Notes: generated from the letters alone by a model not told the origin. Counted from the first letter of the stretch, positions 18,583 to 27,887 are shown. The stretch: DNA of 63,335 bases from Candidatus Marinamargulisbacteria bacterium SCGC AG-410-N11 (GCA_003265895.1 QFBS01000003.1:1-63335); one strand, 5' to 3'. Made by a program: numbers and translations.

Positions 18583-20961
18583 ATGAGTTTTGGAATAGAA
18601 AAACCAGATAGCTCTAGACATGTCAGAAGATCTGGCAGTAGTATGGCTACAGGTAATACATCTAGTCAAAAGGCATCGGATCGATTATCTAGACTACATA
18701 TTCATCTTAATGAATTTGAAACGATGTTTATAACAGAGTCAGGTAGATTTAAAGACACTCCAAGTACGGTTGAAATATTAGGTGTCTATAAAAAAAGTGA
18801 TAAAACATTAGGCGACTTTATAAGTAAATTAAAAGAAAAACAAATTGAACTAGATAATAAGCCGGGATATAAACCTATAAGTGAGCCAGCAATAGCAAAT
18901 GCATTAAACGTATGTTCAAAAATAGTTGTAGGCAATATATATTCGAGAGAAGAATCCTCGGGTATTGGGCTGGGGGGTGTTTCTAGCGGAGATAGTTCTG
19001 ATGAGATAGAAATAGCATATAAAAATACAAGCCTAAATAATTTTAAGAACGATTTTATGTTGAAATCAGCTGGACATGAAACGTCGCCAAGTACGGTTGA
19101 AATATTAGACGTCTATAACGCAAGTGATAAAACATTAGGCGACTTTATAAGTAAATTAAAAGAAAAACAAATTGAGTTAGATAATACGCCAGGATTTAAA
19201 CGTATAAGTGATCCTGCAATTCAAAATGCATTAGATACATGTGCAGATATAGTATTAGATGAAATAAAGAGTCAATATGATGGATCTGGAGCCAGGAGTG
19301 TTAGTTCTGCAGAAAACAGAGTTGGTATAAGCGGTGGGTCAAAGTCTGAACCATCAAGACTTGCGACTTCTAGTTTTGAACAGCGGTTAACGGGATTTCA
19401 AGAGGAATTACTAGAAATATCAAAAGGGCATGAAGAAAGTCCCAGTACAAAGGAAATATTAGGCGTTTATGAGGCTAGTAATAAAACATTAGGTGGTTTT
19501 ATAAAAAAATTAAAAGCCAAACAAAACGAACTACAACGTAAAGATGGGTATAAACCAATCAGTGATCCGGCGATAGAGAACACATTAAAAGTATGCGCTA
19601 AAATATTAAAGACATCTTTTGAAAGTGTTCTGACACTATATTTAGAAGGAGACAGTGAAGTGAACTCGGGGTCTGGAGGGAGCGGAGACGGTAGATCCGC
19701 TAGAGCAGTATCGAGTTCCATAACAGCGGGAGGTTCCGGAGGTAGCTCAAAACGGTCTTCATCTGATGCCATTGGCGATGGTGTTCAGCTATATCGAGGT
19801 AGCCGTCGATTAATAAGTGAATCAGGATTTGGTAGAATGAGTCGAAGAGATAAAGATGTGATTTTTATTAAGGATGTAAAAGATTCATTAAGGGAATATT
19901 ATGGCGTTAAATTTGACGGCGTAAAACCTTTTTACAAAGGAGATAAAGGCGGAGGTTCTATTAAAGGGTTTGAAGTTCGAAAACGACCAAGTAGTTCAAT
20001 TCGAGTAGGCAATAGCATTACAGGTAGCGTCCATGAATTTTCGGCGTCTACGTTACAAAAATATCAGAATTCATTTAAATGCGTTGTTTCAAAAGAATCT
20101 AGAAGCGTTTTTCAAGAGTTTTTTCCCGGTGAAACAATGGATACCTTTGTAAAGCGAGTGATGAGTGATGGAACTAAATCTCAAGAGGAGGCCTTTTTGA
20201 TGAAGTTTATTGCTAGAACAGCTCAAACTCCTATTTTAAAGTCTTGGAAAGGTGAAGATGTTTCATCAAACCCTGATAACTTATTTCAAATATCCATGTG
20301 TGGCGTCGATTTTGATAATAGAAAAAACGATATACATGATATGTTACGGTATACAAACTGTAAATCTCTTAAAGGAGATAGAACGGGTACGTATTCAATA
20401 TCAGACGATAAGAAAGCACTATTAGAAAAAGACTTGTTGTCAATGGCAAAAGCTAGGTTTAAAGCCTATGAACAAGACGGCGTTGAGCATGTTACGGAGT
20501 TGTTTATGGGACAAGGTGTATTTTTAAGACACTTAGATGCTAAATCTAATCAAATAGTTAGAGAAGCATATGCAAAGGCCATTAAACAGTGCTTAGAAGA
20601 CTTAGACTCAACAAGTAGTATTAAAACATTTGCTATGTGTAAGCCAACAGAAAGTATTGATTATGATCAGGATTTTCAAACATTTAGAGACATTTTAAAA
20701 ACGACTGAGCTTAAAAAGGCAATACAGATAAATATCGTAAACAATGATATTTTATGTCATGCAGCGGATATGTCATTAATAGGAAAAACCAGTTACTTAA
20801 ATCCAGCTGATTCAGTAGGGTTTTACGGGCAATGGTGGGAAAGTGCTGGAGGGGGAGCTGTGGAAGAAGGTTTCGCAACAAGAACATTAGGGTTGTGGAC
20901 TCAGCATTGTAAACTTAATAACAACATAGAATTAGGGAGATTTCCGGTAATAATAGAATAG
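18583..20961 (+). CDS. Large repeat protein with possible PARG/MavL-like C-terminal domain
   Basis: The 792-residue protein starts after ATGGAGGT. Three ~75-residue repeats at about 44-118, 152-226 and 274-346 share the core SPSTVEIL.VY..SDKTLG.FI.KLK.KQ.EL, and are joined by Ser/Gly-rich linkers. From about residue 400 to the end is a different, unrepeated domain. It has a block HVTELFMGQGVFLRHL (around 643-658) and the C-terminal block NPADS (740-744) with AGGGAVEEGFATRT (755-768). The GGG-x2-EE-x3-R arrangement recalls the poly(ADP-ribose) glycohydrolase / macrodomain-like families that include microbial PARGs and the Legionella effector MavL. That reading is inference. The whole looks like an exported effector or toxin-type multidomain protein. 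No signal peptide is visible. Confidence 0.55.
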   Translation: MSFGIEKPDSSRHVRRSGSSMATGNTSSQKASDRLSRLHIHLNEFETMFITESGRFKDTPSTVEILGVYKKSDKTLGDFISKLKEKQIELDNKPGYKPISEPAIANALNVCSKIVVGNIYSREESSGIGLGGVSSGDSSDEIEIAYKNTSLNNFKNDFMLKSAGHETSPSTVEILDVYNASDKTLGDFISKLKEKQIELDNTPGFKRISDPAIQNALDTCADIVLDEIKSQYDGSGARSVSSAENRVGISGGSKSEPSRLATSSFEQRLTGFQEELLEISKGHEESPSTKEILGVYEASNKTLGGFIKKLKAKQNELQRKDGYKPISDPAIENTLKVCAKILKTSFESVLTLYLEGDSEVNSGSGGSGDGRSARAVSSSITAGGSGGSSKRSSSDAIGDGVQLYRGSRRLISESGFGRMSRRDKDVIFIKDVKDSLREYYGVKFDGVKPFYKGDKGGGSIKGFEVRKRPSSSIRVGNSITGSVHEFSASTLQKYQNSFKCVVSKESRSVFQEFFPGETMDTFVKRVMSDGTKSQEEAFLMKFIARTAQTPILKSWKGEDVSSNPDNLFQISMCGVDFDNRKNDIHDMLRYTNCKSLKGDRTGTYSISDDKKALLEKDLLSMAKARFKAYEQDGVEHVTELFMGQGVFLRHLDAKSNQIVREAYAKAIKQCLEDLDSTSSIKTFAMCKPTESIDYDQDFQTFRDILKTTELKKAIQINIVNNDILCHAADMSLIGKTSYLNPADSVGFYGQWWESAGGGAVEEGFATRTLGLWTQHCKLNNNIELGRFPVIIE

Positions 20962-21004
20962 TTAAAGCGAGATTAGTACCTGAAATTGGGGTAACCAAAT
21001 ATAT

Positions 21005-21031
21005 ATAATCCGATAAACAATATCAGATTAT
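21005..21031 (+). terminator. Hairpin after the 792-residue gene
   Basis: ATAATCCGATA pairs with TATCAGATTAT around a five-base loop with one G-T, 44 bp past the stop. No T-run follows, so it may be a weak terminator or an mRNA 3' stabiliser. Confidence 0.35.
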
Positions 21032-21221
21032 GAACAAGTTAATTATAACTCTAATACTAACTTAATGATTAATGTTTAAGTAAGATAGTAGCTAAATTTG
21101 ATTATCTAAAAATAGATATTTAAAGTATATGAACACTCTAAATTGAAAATATTTTTTAAAAAAATGTTTAATGAATTTGAAACAGGGTATTGATCATAAT
21201 ACATCAAAAAAAGGAGCAACT

Positions 21222-21383
21222 ATGAGTCTGTGTATAACAAAACCAAAGAAAGAAAATAAACAAGAAATTGAAAATAAAGAAAATAATAAAAAAAATAATG
21301 AAACAAATTTAAATCCTATTTCATCAACACCTTGTGAAAATGAACTTAATAATTTAAGTTACGTTTCCCTTTTATGGTTATAG
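21222..21383 (+). CDS. Small Lys/Asn/Glu-rich protein
   Basis: The 53-residue ORF begins at ATGAGTCTG after an AAAGGAG SD seven bases upstream; a longer in-frame version from 21171 has no SD. The sequence is MSLCITKPKKENK at the start, a KEN-rich middle, two cysteines (residues 4 and 38), and a hydrophobic end LSYVSLLWL. The opposed Cys residues and aromatic tail could suit a small exported or modified peptide. Function unknown. Confidence 0.4.
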   Translation: MSLCITKPKKENKQEIENKENNKKNNETNLNPISSTPCENELNNLSYVSLLWL

Positions 21384-21417
21384 ATTCATAATAAACTCTA
21401 TTTCTAAATTCTAAAAA

Positions 21418-21493
21418 CCTTGTCAAGGTAATGCTCGTTGCTACGAAAGTGTGACAATCCTATCGCGTTAATAGATCACAAACCATTACAAGG
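21418..21493. repeat. REP-like palindromic intergenic element
   Basis: The outer arms CCTTG and CAAGG, with inner TAATG/CATTA, enclose a segment whose minus strand reads GGATTGTCACACTTTCG, then GTAGCAACGAGCATTAC. This resembles the widespread bacterial intergenic palindrome of the GGATTGC(C)AC...GCAATGACGAG type. Only this copy is evident in the window. Confidence 0.35.
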
Positions 21494-21558
21494 CTAACAT
21501 GGGTAGTATTACAAATAAGAAAATTGATAGCCTATTAAATCAAAGAAATCAACACATA

Positions 21559-22797
21559 CTATTTAGATAAAGACATATCTTTAATTTTCTTGATTTTGTC
21601 ACGATGAACTTTATTAGACAAGATTGCACCTAAAATACCAGATACAAATAAGCATCCAATAGACGCTAATAAACATCCTGAAATACCATAGGAATCATAT
21701 AAAAAGCCCGAAGAGAAGACGGCTATTACTTTTCCAAACTGAGAAATTGTTTTATAAAACGCAATATCAATAGATGCGCGTTCTTTATTGGCAAGACGAA
21801 GGTGTAGATAATTATGAGGTGCCGTAGCAAGACCGGCAAAGATATTATAAGTAATCACTAACAAAAAAACAGCTAAAAAATTAGTTTTAAGAAAGTACAT
21901 ACCTAAAGGAACTAATAATAGAAAAAACGAAGAAACTGCAATAATATCTTCATAGTACCATTTAGATTTAATTACGAATGATCTGATATATAATCGGGAT
22001 TTAACAAAAAAACCGGCTAATGGTTGGACCGTACCAAATACCATTAACCCACAAGCAAGTACGGTTCCAATCATAATTTTAGACATTCCAATACTTTGTA
22101 AATAGATAGGGATAGGGATTACCAGCCAAAGATCTCGGCCTGCATATAATGAGGCTCGAATGATAGCTAATATCATTAAATTATGGTTAACCTTAAAAAA
22201 TCCTGAAAATGAAATTTGTTTGATTTCTTTATGATCCTTGAGCACGCCTTTAGCTAAAATTAAACAAAGAAATGTAAGGATTCCTAAAAAACCAAATGAT
22301 AAATGAAATCCTAAATAAAATAAAAGAATAGACCCTCCTAATAGTCCAATTCCTTTAAGAAAATCTTTACCTCCTAGTAAATAATGAGGATGTAAGTGAT
22401 TTTCAGATAAATGTCTAAAGTAGGCACTACTAGTTGTTTTGATTAGTTCTTTTCCAATACCTCTTAGTGATCTTAAAATATTAATAGTAATAGCCGTAAA
22501 AATAACAGGTCCTTGGAACAAAAATAAATAACCAAAGCTGGCAATAGTATGAAAAAATAACGATACAATAAATGCTTTTTTATAACCAAATCGATTAATA
22601 AAAAAACCACTATACATATTTGTTAAAAGTCCAAAAAACTCATAAAAAACAAAAATAATAGCAATTTTACTAGTTGAAATACCGATAGTACTTAAATATA
22701 AAGGAAGGATAATTCGCGATGCTCCTTCACAAAAAGTAGATGCCCAATAACAAAAAGCAATATAACGGCGTTGACTAAAGATATTTAAACTAAATAT
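21559..22797 (-). CDS. MFS transporter with apparent AUA start
   Basis: The coding frame of this 12-helix-type transporter continues 60 codons upstream of its first ATG (22617). The upstream part encodes typical first helices (IAFCYWASTFCEGASRIILP, then KIAIIFVFYEFFGLLT). No ATG, GTG or TTG opens this stretch. An ATA at 22795-22797 sits seven bases after a strong SD (AAGGAGGG, core 22805-22810), giving 412 residues, the normal MFS length. The helix 2-3 loop contains INRFGYKKAFI, matching the MFS GxxxDRxGRR position. It lies downstream of, and in the same direction as, the lipid-modification operon, where MFS genes occur in related clusters. The substrate is unknown. Confidence 0.8.
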   Translation of the reverse strand: MFSLNIFSQRRYIAFCYWASTFCEGASRIILPLYLSTIGISTSKIAIIFVFYEFFGLLTNMYSGFFINRFGYKKAFIVSLFFHTIASFGYLFLFQGPVIFTAITINILRSLRGIGKELIKTTSSAYFRHLSENHLHPHYLLGGKDFLKGIGLLGGSILLFYLGFHLSFGFLGILTFLCLILAKGVLKDHKEIKQISFSGFFKVNHNLMILAIIRASLYAGRDLWLVIPIPIYLQSIGMSKIMIGTVLACGLMVFGTVQPLAGFFVKSRLYIRSFVIKSKWYYEDIIAVSSFFLLLVPLGMYFLKTNFLAVFLLVITYNIFAGLATAPHNYLHLRLANKERASIDIAFYKTISQFGKVIAVFSSGFLYDSYGISGCLLASIGCLFVSGILGAILSNKVHRDKIKKIKDMSLSK

Positions 22798-22966
22798 TTG
22801 AAATCCCTCCTTAATATGGAATTGTTATTATTGTAATCTATTCTTAGTAAAACTATTCCCAAAACGATAAGAGAATAAACACGTAAATTTAAATGAGTTA
22901 AATATGTAGAATATTAATAAAGGTCTTTATAGACGGTACAGACAAAGAATATTGAACCGTAAAGGA

Positions 22967-23731
22967 TTAAAATTTAGGAATAATCATACCCACCGACTGC
23001 TGATAGTCTCGATATTCATTTCCTTTTCGCTTTAATGACAGCCGCTCTAAAACAGGCCCCGTAATAAACCTAAAAATAATCCACATACCAAATACTCCTA
23101 TTAAAGACACATACCAGCCTAATGTGCCAACAGAGCAAGTAAAAATAGCTACCCAGCAAAGCCAATGAAATAAGTAATTAGGATGTCGGCTTAAAGACCA
23201 AAGCCCTTTACGAAACACACCTGATGATGTTTTTTTGAATTTATAAAGTTGAAAATCTGAAATACTTTCACCAATAATGGATATGGTGAGTAACGTAATC
23301 CCAACGAAAAAAAATATGGGATGGATCGATTTGCTGGATAATAAAGGTAAGTAGGATAGCCCTAATATAACTTGTAAGAACCATTGAAATAAATATTGAG
23401 TGACAATAGTAACGTGTTTTCCCCAAGATGACTGGTTAATAATAGATTCATATCTGTGATCAATATGGCCATGACGAAACCGAGTCCAATAAAAGAAAAA
23501 GCTTAATCTAAACATCCAAATAAAAATTAACATTAAAAAAAGATGATGAAACCACAGCCGGTCTGAAAAAATCCAATAGCAAAAAACTTGAAAAAATAAG
23601 CCAATACACCAAAATAAATCTATAATACTCACATTCTTAATAATATAAGACGTGCAAAGACCTAACATCATAAATAGAAATATTATTAACGATATACCTA
23701 ATATTAATCCATAATCAAACGGAAATAGCAT
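22967..23731 (-). CDS. DUF1295 / steroid 5-alpha-reductase-like membrane protein
   Basis: The 254-residue protein has about six membrane helices and the conserved C-terminal part GLWSLSRHPNYLFHWLCW, typical of DUF1295 and the isoprenylcysteine methyltransferase/5-alpha-reductase superfamily. Such proteins act on lipids or steroids in the membrane, mostly unproven. The start overlaps the upstream fusion gene by 17 bases. Conserved clusters elsewhere place DUF1295 with the FAD oxidoreductase, DUF1365 and cyclopropane synthase, which supports a shared lipid-modifying pathway. Confidence 0.85.
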   Translation of the reverse strand: MLFPFDYGLILGISLIIFLFMMLGLCTSYIIKNVSIIDLFWCIGLFFQVFCYWIFSDRLWFHHLFLMLIFIWMFRLSFFFYWTRFRHGHIDHRYESIINQSSWGKHVTIVTQYLFQWFLQVILGLSYLPLLSSKSIHPIFFFVGITLLTISIIGESISDFQLYKFKKTSSGVFRKGLWSLSRHPNYLFHWLCWVAIFTCSVGTLGWYVSLIGVFGMWIIFRFITGPVLERLSLKRKGNEYRDYQQSVGMIIPKF

Positions 23732-25721
23732 AAGGTTTAGATTCGTTTATAAGTTGTAAATCGGAATTACAGACTCGAGAAATTACTAATTGTAAGTTAG
23801 ATAAAAATCGCGTTTTAAAAGCAGCTTCACAATAATTAAGGTAGTATACCCATTTACGATAAAATTCGTCATCAAACCCAAGCTTAATAACCTCATCGTG
23901 TTGCTGTTTAAAGTTATCAGCCCATATATTTAACGTTTTAGCATAATGAAGCCCAATATTTTCTAAATCTTGTATAACTAAAGATGTTGAATTGCTTAAA
24001 ACCGAAGTAATAGCATGTAAACTAGGTAAGTGTCCGCCAGGAAAGATATACTTTCTAATAAAGTCACTGTTTTTACAATAGTAACGATATAAATGATCAG
24101 GAAAAGTAATAACTTGAATCACAGCAATTCCCTGCGGAGTTAATAATGAATCTAGTTTTTTGAAATAGGTTTTTAAAAAACGATGGCCAACAGCTTCTAA
24201 CATTTCAATACTGACAATTCGATCAAACTTACCGTTAATATTACGATAGTCGCATAGCTTAATGGTTATCAATGACTCCAATCCAGCCTCTTTTACAAGA
24301 CGTGTAGCAAAATCAAATTGTTTTTGTGATAAGGTTAATGACGTAACACGGCACCCTGTTCGTTTAGCTAATTCAACAGCGACACGCCCCCAACCCGTTC
24401 CAATTTCTAAAACATGATGGTTTTGTTTTACGACAGCTTTTTCTATGATTTTATTAATTTTTTCAATTTGAGCATCATATAATGAAGTTGTGGGTGTATT
24501 AAAAAAAGCACAGGAATACATTTTAGTTTGATCTAAAAATAAAGAATAGAAATCATTTCCTAAATCATAGTGGAATTGGATGTTTTTTTTACTTCTGATG
24601 ATGTTATTGCGTCGTAGCAACATTTGGATAAGATTTAAGCCATTTTTCCACCATTTACCTCGAAAACTATCCAGTAAGTAGTCTCTATTAAGTATAATTA
24701 ATGACATAAAATTAATTAGATTAGAGGTTCCCCAATATCCCTTAAAGTAAGACTCTCCCATTCCTATTTCTCCAGTAGAAGCAATAAGATTAAAGAATTT
24801 ATTATTATAAACAGTTAAATCACAATGGATACCACTTGAGGCGTCTCCGAGAACAACTTTTTCATTGCTAGAAAAATGGACAGTAATAGATCCGTGTTGT
24901 AAATCAGAAAAGAAACGAATAAATTGTTTCTTTACCAAATTTTGAAAAAAAGTAATAGGCATGGCCTTAATAGTCATATTAGACATTGGTGTGGGCTTCT
25001 CCTTAGCGGGTAGTTTTTTTATATAATATAATTTTGCAGCCTGAAATACAATTCTTGGCAGTGTTAAAAATGTTGTAATTGGAAATTTAAGCAATGTCCA
25101 GAATAAAGAACTAGAGTTTAAAGGCATCGTTATTCCTTTAAAATTAGCATGAAGTGTAAGTGTGGATCCAACATAATAATTGATATCAATGTGTCGTTGA
25201 TTTGGATGATGAAAAAAAGAAAAATGATAAGAGCCTTCTTCATCATAAAAAGGAGATACATGAAATTCTTTTTGAGTTTTAAAGTGAGTTACATTGTCTT
25301 TGGATTGTAGGGCCGGCATTACATACAGATGGACTTCTTTATAGGTGTTTGTAACTTCGGCTATCATAGCTACTAACTGATTCTTAGCGTCATAGCAGCA
25401 AAAAAAGCTAACAGGTCGAAATACTTTTGATAAAACTCTTGGGATAGTCATTAATTTTATATTAGAAATAGAAACATTTTTTAAATGAGAGTCAATGAGT
25501 CGTTTGCATTTAATTAAAATAGACTCAGAAGAATTGTCTAGGTAGTCACAGTCAAATATCGAAAATAGCCTAGTCTGATTATAGCCAAATAATAAAGATG
25601 ATTGACTCTTAGAAAGATTAGTAATATCAATTTCAATCATAAATAGCGGATATTTAAACGAGTGGTGCTTAGGCGTAAAGCGAGTATGGCTGGTAAAACC
25701 CTTAATAATTACATTAGTCAA
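23715..25721 (-). CDS. DUF1365 - cyclopropane-fatty-acid synthase-like fusion
   Basis: The 668-residue protein joins two proteins that are normally separate. Residues 1-240 form a DUF1365 domain (KYPLFMIEIDITNLS at the front). Residues ~260-650 are a cyclopropane-fatty-acyl-phospholipid synthase-like SAM methyltransferase with VLEIGTGWGRVAVELAKRTG (motif I), the preceding YDLGNDFY and ideal-length C-terminus. The enzyme would add a methyl or methylene to unsaturated acyl chains in membrane phospholipids. It overlaps the upstream FAD oxidoreductase by eight bases. Related clusters are tied to photo-oxidative or singlet-oxygen responses and branched or furan fatty acid synthesis. The fusion itself is read directly. 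Confidence 0.9.
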   Translation of the reverse strand: MTNVIIKGFTSHTRFTPKHHSFKYPLFMIEIDITNLSKSQSSLLFGYNQTRLFSIFDCDYLDNSSESILIKCKRLIDSHLKNVSISNIKLMTIPRVLSKVFRPVSFFCCYDAKNQLVAMIAEVTNTYKEVHLYVMPALQSKDNVTHFKTQKEFHVSPFYDEEGSYHFSFFHHPNQRHIDINYYVGSTLTLHANFKGITMPLNSSSLFWTLLKFPITTFLTLPRIVFQAAKLYYIKKLPAKEKPTPMSNMTIKAMPITFFQNLVKKQFIRFFSDLQHGSITVHFSSNEKVVLGDASSGIHCDLTVYNNKFFNLIASTGEIGMGESYFKGYWGTSNLINFMSLIILNRDYLLDSFRGKWWKNGLNLIQMLLRRNNIIRSKKNIQFHYDLGNDFYSLFLDQTKMYSCAFFNTPTTSLYDAQIEKINKIIEKAVVKQNHHVLEIGTGWGRVAVELAKRTGCRVTSLTLSQKQFDFATRLVKEAGLESLITIKLCDYRNINGKFDRIVSIEMLEAVGHRFLKTYFKKLDSLLTPQGIAVIQVITFPDHLYRYYCKNSDFIRKYIFPGGHLPSLHAITSVLSNSTSLVIQDLENIGLHYAKTLNIWADNFKQQHDEVIKLGFDDEFYRKWVYYLNYCEAAFKTRFLSNLQLVISRVCNSDLQLINESKPYAISV

Positions 25722-26973
25722 AAGAAACTCCTAAGTGACGAGCGACTTCAACGGCAGATCGAACGGCATCTTCATGGAAGCCATATCCCAGATAACTACC
25801 AGCATAAAAAATAGCAGATTTGCCATTTAATGCTTTTATTTTAGATTGAGTGTCCAATGATTGTTGAGTGTAAACAGGGTGTTCATAGTCAGCAGAGTAT
25901 AAAACGTTCTGTTGGTCAATTGCATTATCATTTAAGGTTACAAAATAATGAGAGTTAGCATTAGCTAAATTTTGCAATCGATTCATATAATAGGTCATTG
26001 TTAAGGCCTGAGTATCTTGTGAACGATTAACAACCCAAGAAGCCCACGCGTTTTTGTTGGGAGGCATTAATGTTTCATCGGTGTGTAAGTAAACCTTATT
26101 TTTAGTATATTTCCAGGTTTTAAATAAGGTCGATTCGTTATAAGGGAGCTGAACTAACCGACTAGTTACATTTGCATGAGTTGCCATAACCACATAATCA
26201 TAGATATCTTTATCACCATTTTTTTGATTGATTACAACATTATTATTTTCTTGATAAACAGAATCCACAGTTGCATTTAGTATTACTTGGCCGTTAAAGG
26301 TCTCGTTAAATTGTTTAATGTAAGATATACTACCGCCTTTGACCGTTTGCCAAGTTGGGCGAGTTATTAGATTAAGTAGCTGGTGATTATTCCAAAATTG
26401 GAAATAAGCAAGGGCAGGGAACGATTTTAATACTTCAAATGGGCAAGACCAAATAGCTGCTCCCATTGGAATTAAATATGAATTAATAAAAAAATCCGAA
26501 TAGTTACATTGATCTAAATAGTCGCCTAAAGAAAGAGTGTCCATAGCGCCAGATAACAGGTCTTGTTTTGTTTTATTATTAAATTTGATAATTGAAAGTA
26601 AAAACTGCCAAAAGGAGTAAGACGTCAAATGTTTCCGTTGAGAAAAAATGCCTGAAGGAAAATCGCTACTGTACCAAAAGTTTTTACTTGGATCAAAATA
26701 ACCAAAACTCATATCCGAACACTGGTATGGTACATTAAGCCGAGTTAAAAACTTTTGAAACAGCGGATAATTTAGCTCATTAAACACAATGAATCCCGTA
26801 TCGATACCAATATCACCTAGATTCTTATCGTTTACATGAATCGTATTAGAATGTCCCCCAAGACGGTTATTCGACTCATAAATCGTAACATTATATTGTT
26901 TTGAAAGTAAGAAAGCCGAAACAATTCCTGCAACACCCCCTCCAATAATAGCGATAGATTTTTGACTATTCAT
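25714..26973 (-). CDS. FAD/NAD-binding oxidoreductase (COG2907 type)
   Basis: The 419-residue flavoprotein begins with the dinucleotide motif IAIIGGGVAGIVSAFLL, followed by YESNNRLGGHS. It ends with the second FAD segment AGSYLGYGFHEDAVRSAVEVA. It belongs to the amine-oxidase-like group encoded next to DUF1365 and cyclopropane synthase genes, where a role as an acyl-chain desaturase or oxidase has been proposed. It is the first gene of the operon. A TATAAA-like -10 is seen upstream (near 27028 on the minus strand). Confidence 0.88.
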   Translation of the reverse strand: MNSQKSIAIIGGGVAGIVSAFLLSKQYNVTIYESNNRLGGHSNTIHVNDKNLGDIGIDTGFIVFNELNYPLFQKFLTRLNVPYQCSDMSFGYFDPSKNFWYSSDFPSGIFSQRKHLTSYSFWQFLLSIIKFNNKTKQDLLSGAMDTLSLGDYLDQCNYSDFFINSYLIPMGAAIWSCPFEVLKSFPALAYFQFWNNHQLLNLITRPTWQTVKGGSISYIKQFNETFNGQVILNATVDSVYQENNNVVINQKNGDKDIYDYVVMATHANVTSRLVQLPYNESTLFKTWKYTKNKVYLHTDETLMPPNKNAWASWVVNRSQDTQALTMTYYMNRLQNLANANSHYFVTLNDNAIDQQNVLYSADYEHPVYTQQSLDTQSKIKALNGKSAIFYAGSYLGYGFHEDAVRSAVEVARHLGVSFD

Positions 26974-27065
26974 GTGTGTTTTAGACTATATAATTAATTA
27001 TTAATAAATAAATTTTATAGCACTTAAGTATATCAGAACTAACTGTTTTGAGCATAGTAGATTGA

Positions 27066-27094
27066 TTGAAAATATAGTAAATTAAATATAATAT
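27066..27094 (+). promoter_or_regulatory. Sigma-70-like promoter of the glutathione peroxidase gene
   Basis: TTGAAA at 27066-27071 and TAATAT at 27089-27094 are 17 bases apart. The expected transcription start is within a base or two of the ATG at 27102, which has no good SD, so the mRNA may be leaderless. Confidence 0.45.
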
Positions 27095-27101
27095 ATAGAG
27101 C

Positions 27102-27719
27102 ATGAAAATATTATTAATAGTAATAATAGTATCAGCCATATCATTAACAACCATAGTAGTTGCAATGGCAGAAAAAGTAACATCATCAAATAAAAGGCTA
27201 GAAAGTCCTAAGCCTCAGTCCAGTCAAACAGTATATCCATATCGTTTAAATTTAATTACAGGAGAACCCTTAGACTTAAAAAGTCTGAAAGGAAAAGTGA
27301 TCTTAATTGTGAACGTAGCCAGTCGTTGCGGATTTACAAAGCAATATAAAGGATTGCAATCATTATATGAACAATATAAAGAAAAGAACGTTGAGATTAT
27401 TGGCGTTCCTGCCAACAATTTTGGGAATCAAGAACCTGGTTCTAATGATGAAATAAAAACATTTTGTGATATTAACTATAAGATAACATTTCCAATGACG
27501 AAGAAAGTATCTGTTAAAGGCAAGGATCAACATGCGTTATATAAATTCTTAACTAACAAAGACTTACATCCACGTACAGGTGGGCAAGTAAGGTGGAATT
27601 TTACAAAGTTTTTAATTAATCAACAAGGCTTTGTTGTTAAAAGGTACTCGTCAAGTACAAAGCCACTGTCTAAAAATATAGTCTCGGATATTGATTCTAT
27701 ATTACAAGAGAACATTTAA
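27102..27719 (+). CDS. Exported glutathione peroxidase family protein
   Basis: The 205-residue protein begins with a hydrophobic signal or anchor (residues 2-22). The peroxidase domain has the active cysteine in ASRCGFTKQY, the motif VPANNFGNQEPG containing the glutamine, and the tryptophan in RWNFTKFLI. It would reduce hydrogen peroxide or lipid hydroperoxides outside the cytoplasm using glutathione or thioredoxin-like donors. It is divergent from the membrane-lipid modification operon, which fits a joint defence against lipid oxidation, though that link is inference. Confidence 0.93.
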   Translation: MKILLIVIIVSAISLTTIVVAMAEKVTSSNKRLESPKPQSSQTVYPYRLNLITGEPLDLKSLKGKVILIVNVASRCGFTKQYKGLQSLYEQYKEKNVEIIGVPANNFGNQEPGSNDEIKTFCDINYKITFPMTKKVSVKGKDQHALYKFLTNKDLHPRTGGQVRWNFTKFLINQQGFVVKRYSSSTKPLSKNIVSDIDSILQENI

Positions 27720-27836
27720 CAAATAGTTTGGTTTTTTTATATTATTATTTTGGTTATAATTATTACAATTAAATAAAATGTTCCAAGAATAAGTTATAAC
27801 TAATGTTTTTAAAGTTGTAAAATTAAGGAGTACACT

Positions 27837-27887
27837 ATGTATGGCGTTATAAGCAATTCTCAAAAAGTTACTATAAAAAATGATTAG
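27837..27887 (+). CDS. 16-codon leader ORF overlapping the next gene
   Basis: ATG at 27837 follows AAGGAG by six bases, an ideal SD. The ORF reads MYGVISNSQKVTIKND and stops at 27885-27887, overlapping the ATG (27880) of the next gene in another frame. A run of six A just before the overlap means one base deletion would fuse the two. It is either a translationally coupled leader peptide or the N-terminus of a frameshifted gene. Confidence 0.45.
   Translation: MYGVISNSQKVTIKND

Noticed and set aside
19467..19772. Antisense open frame within the repeat protein
   Set aside because: It is a shadow of the repetitive, Ser/Gly-rich coding strand with no SD.
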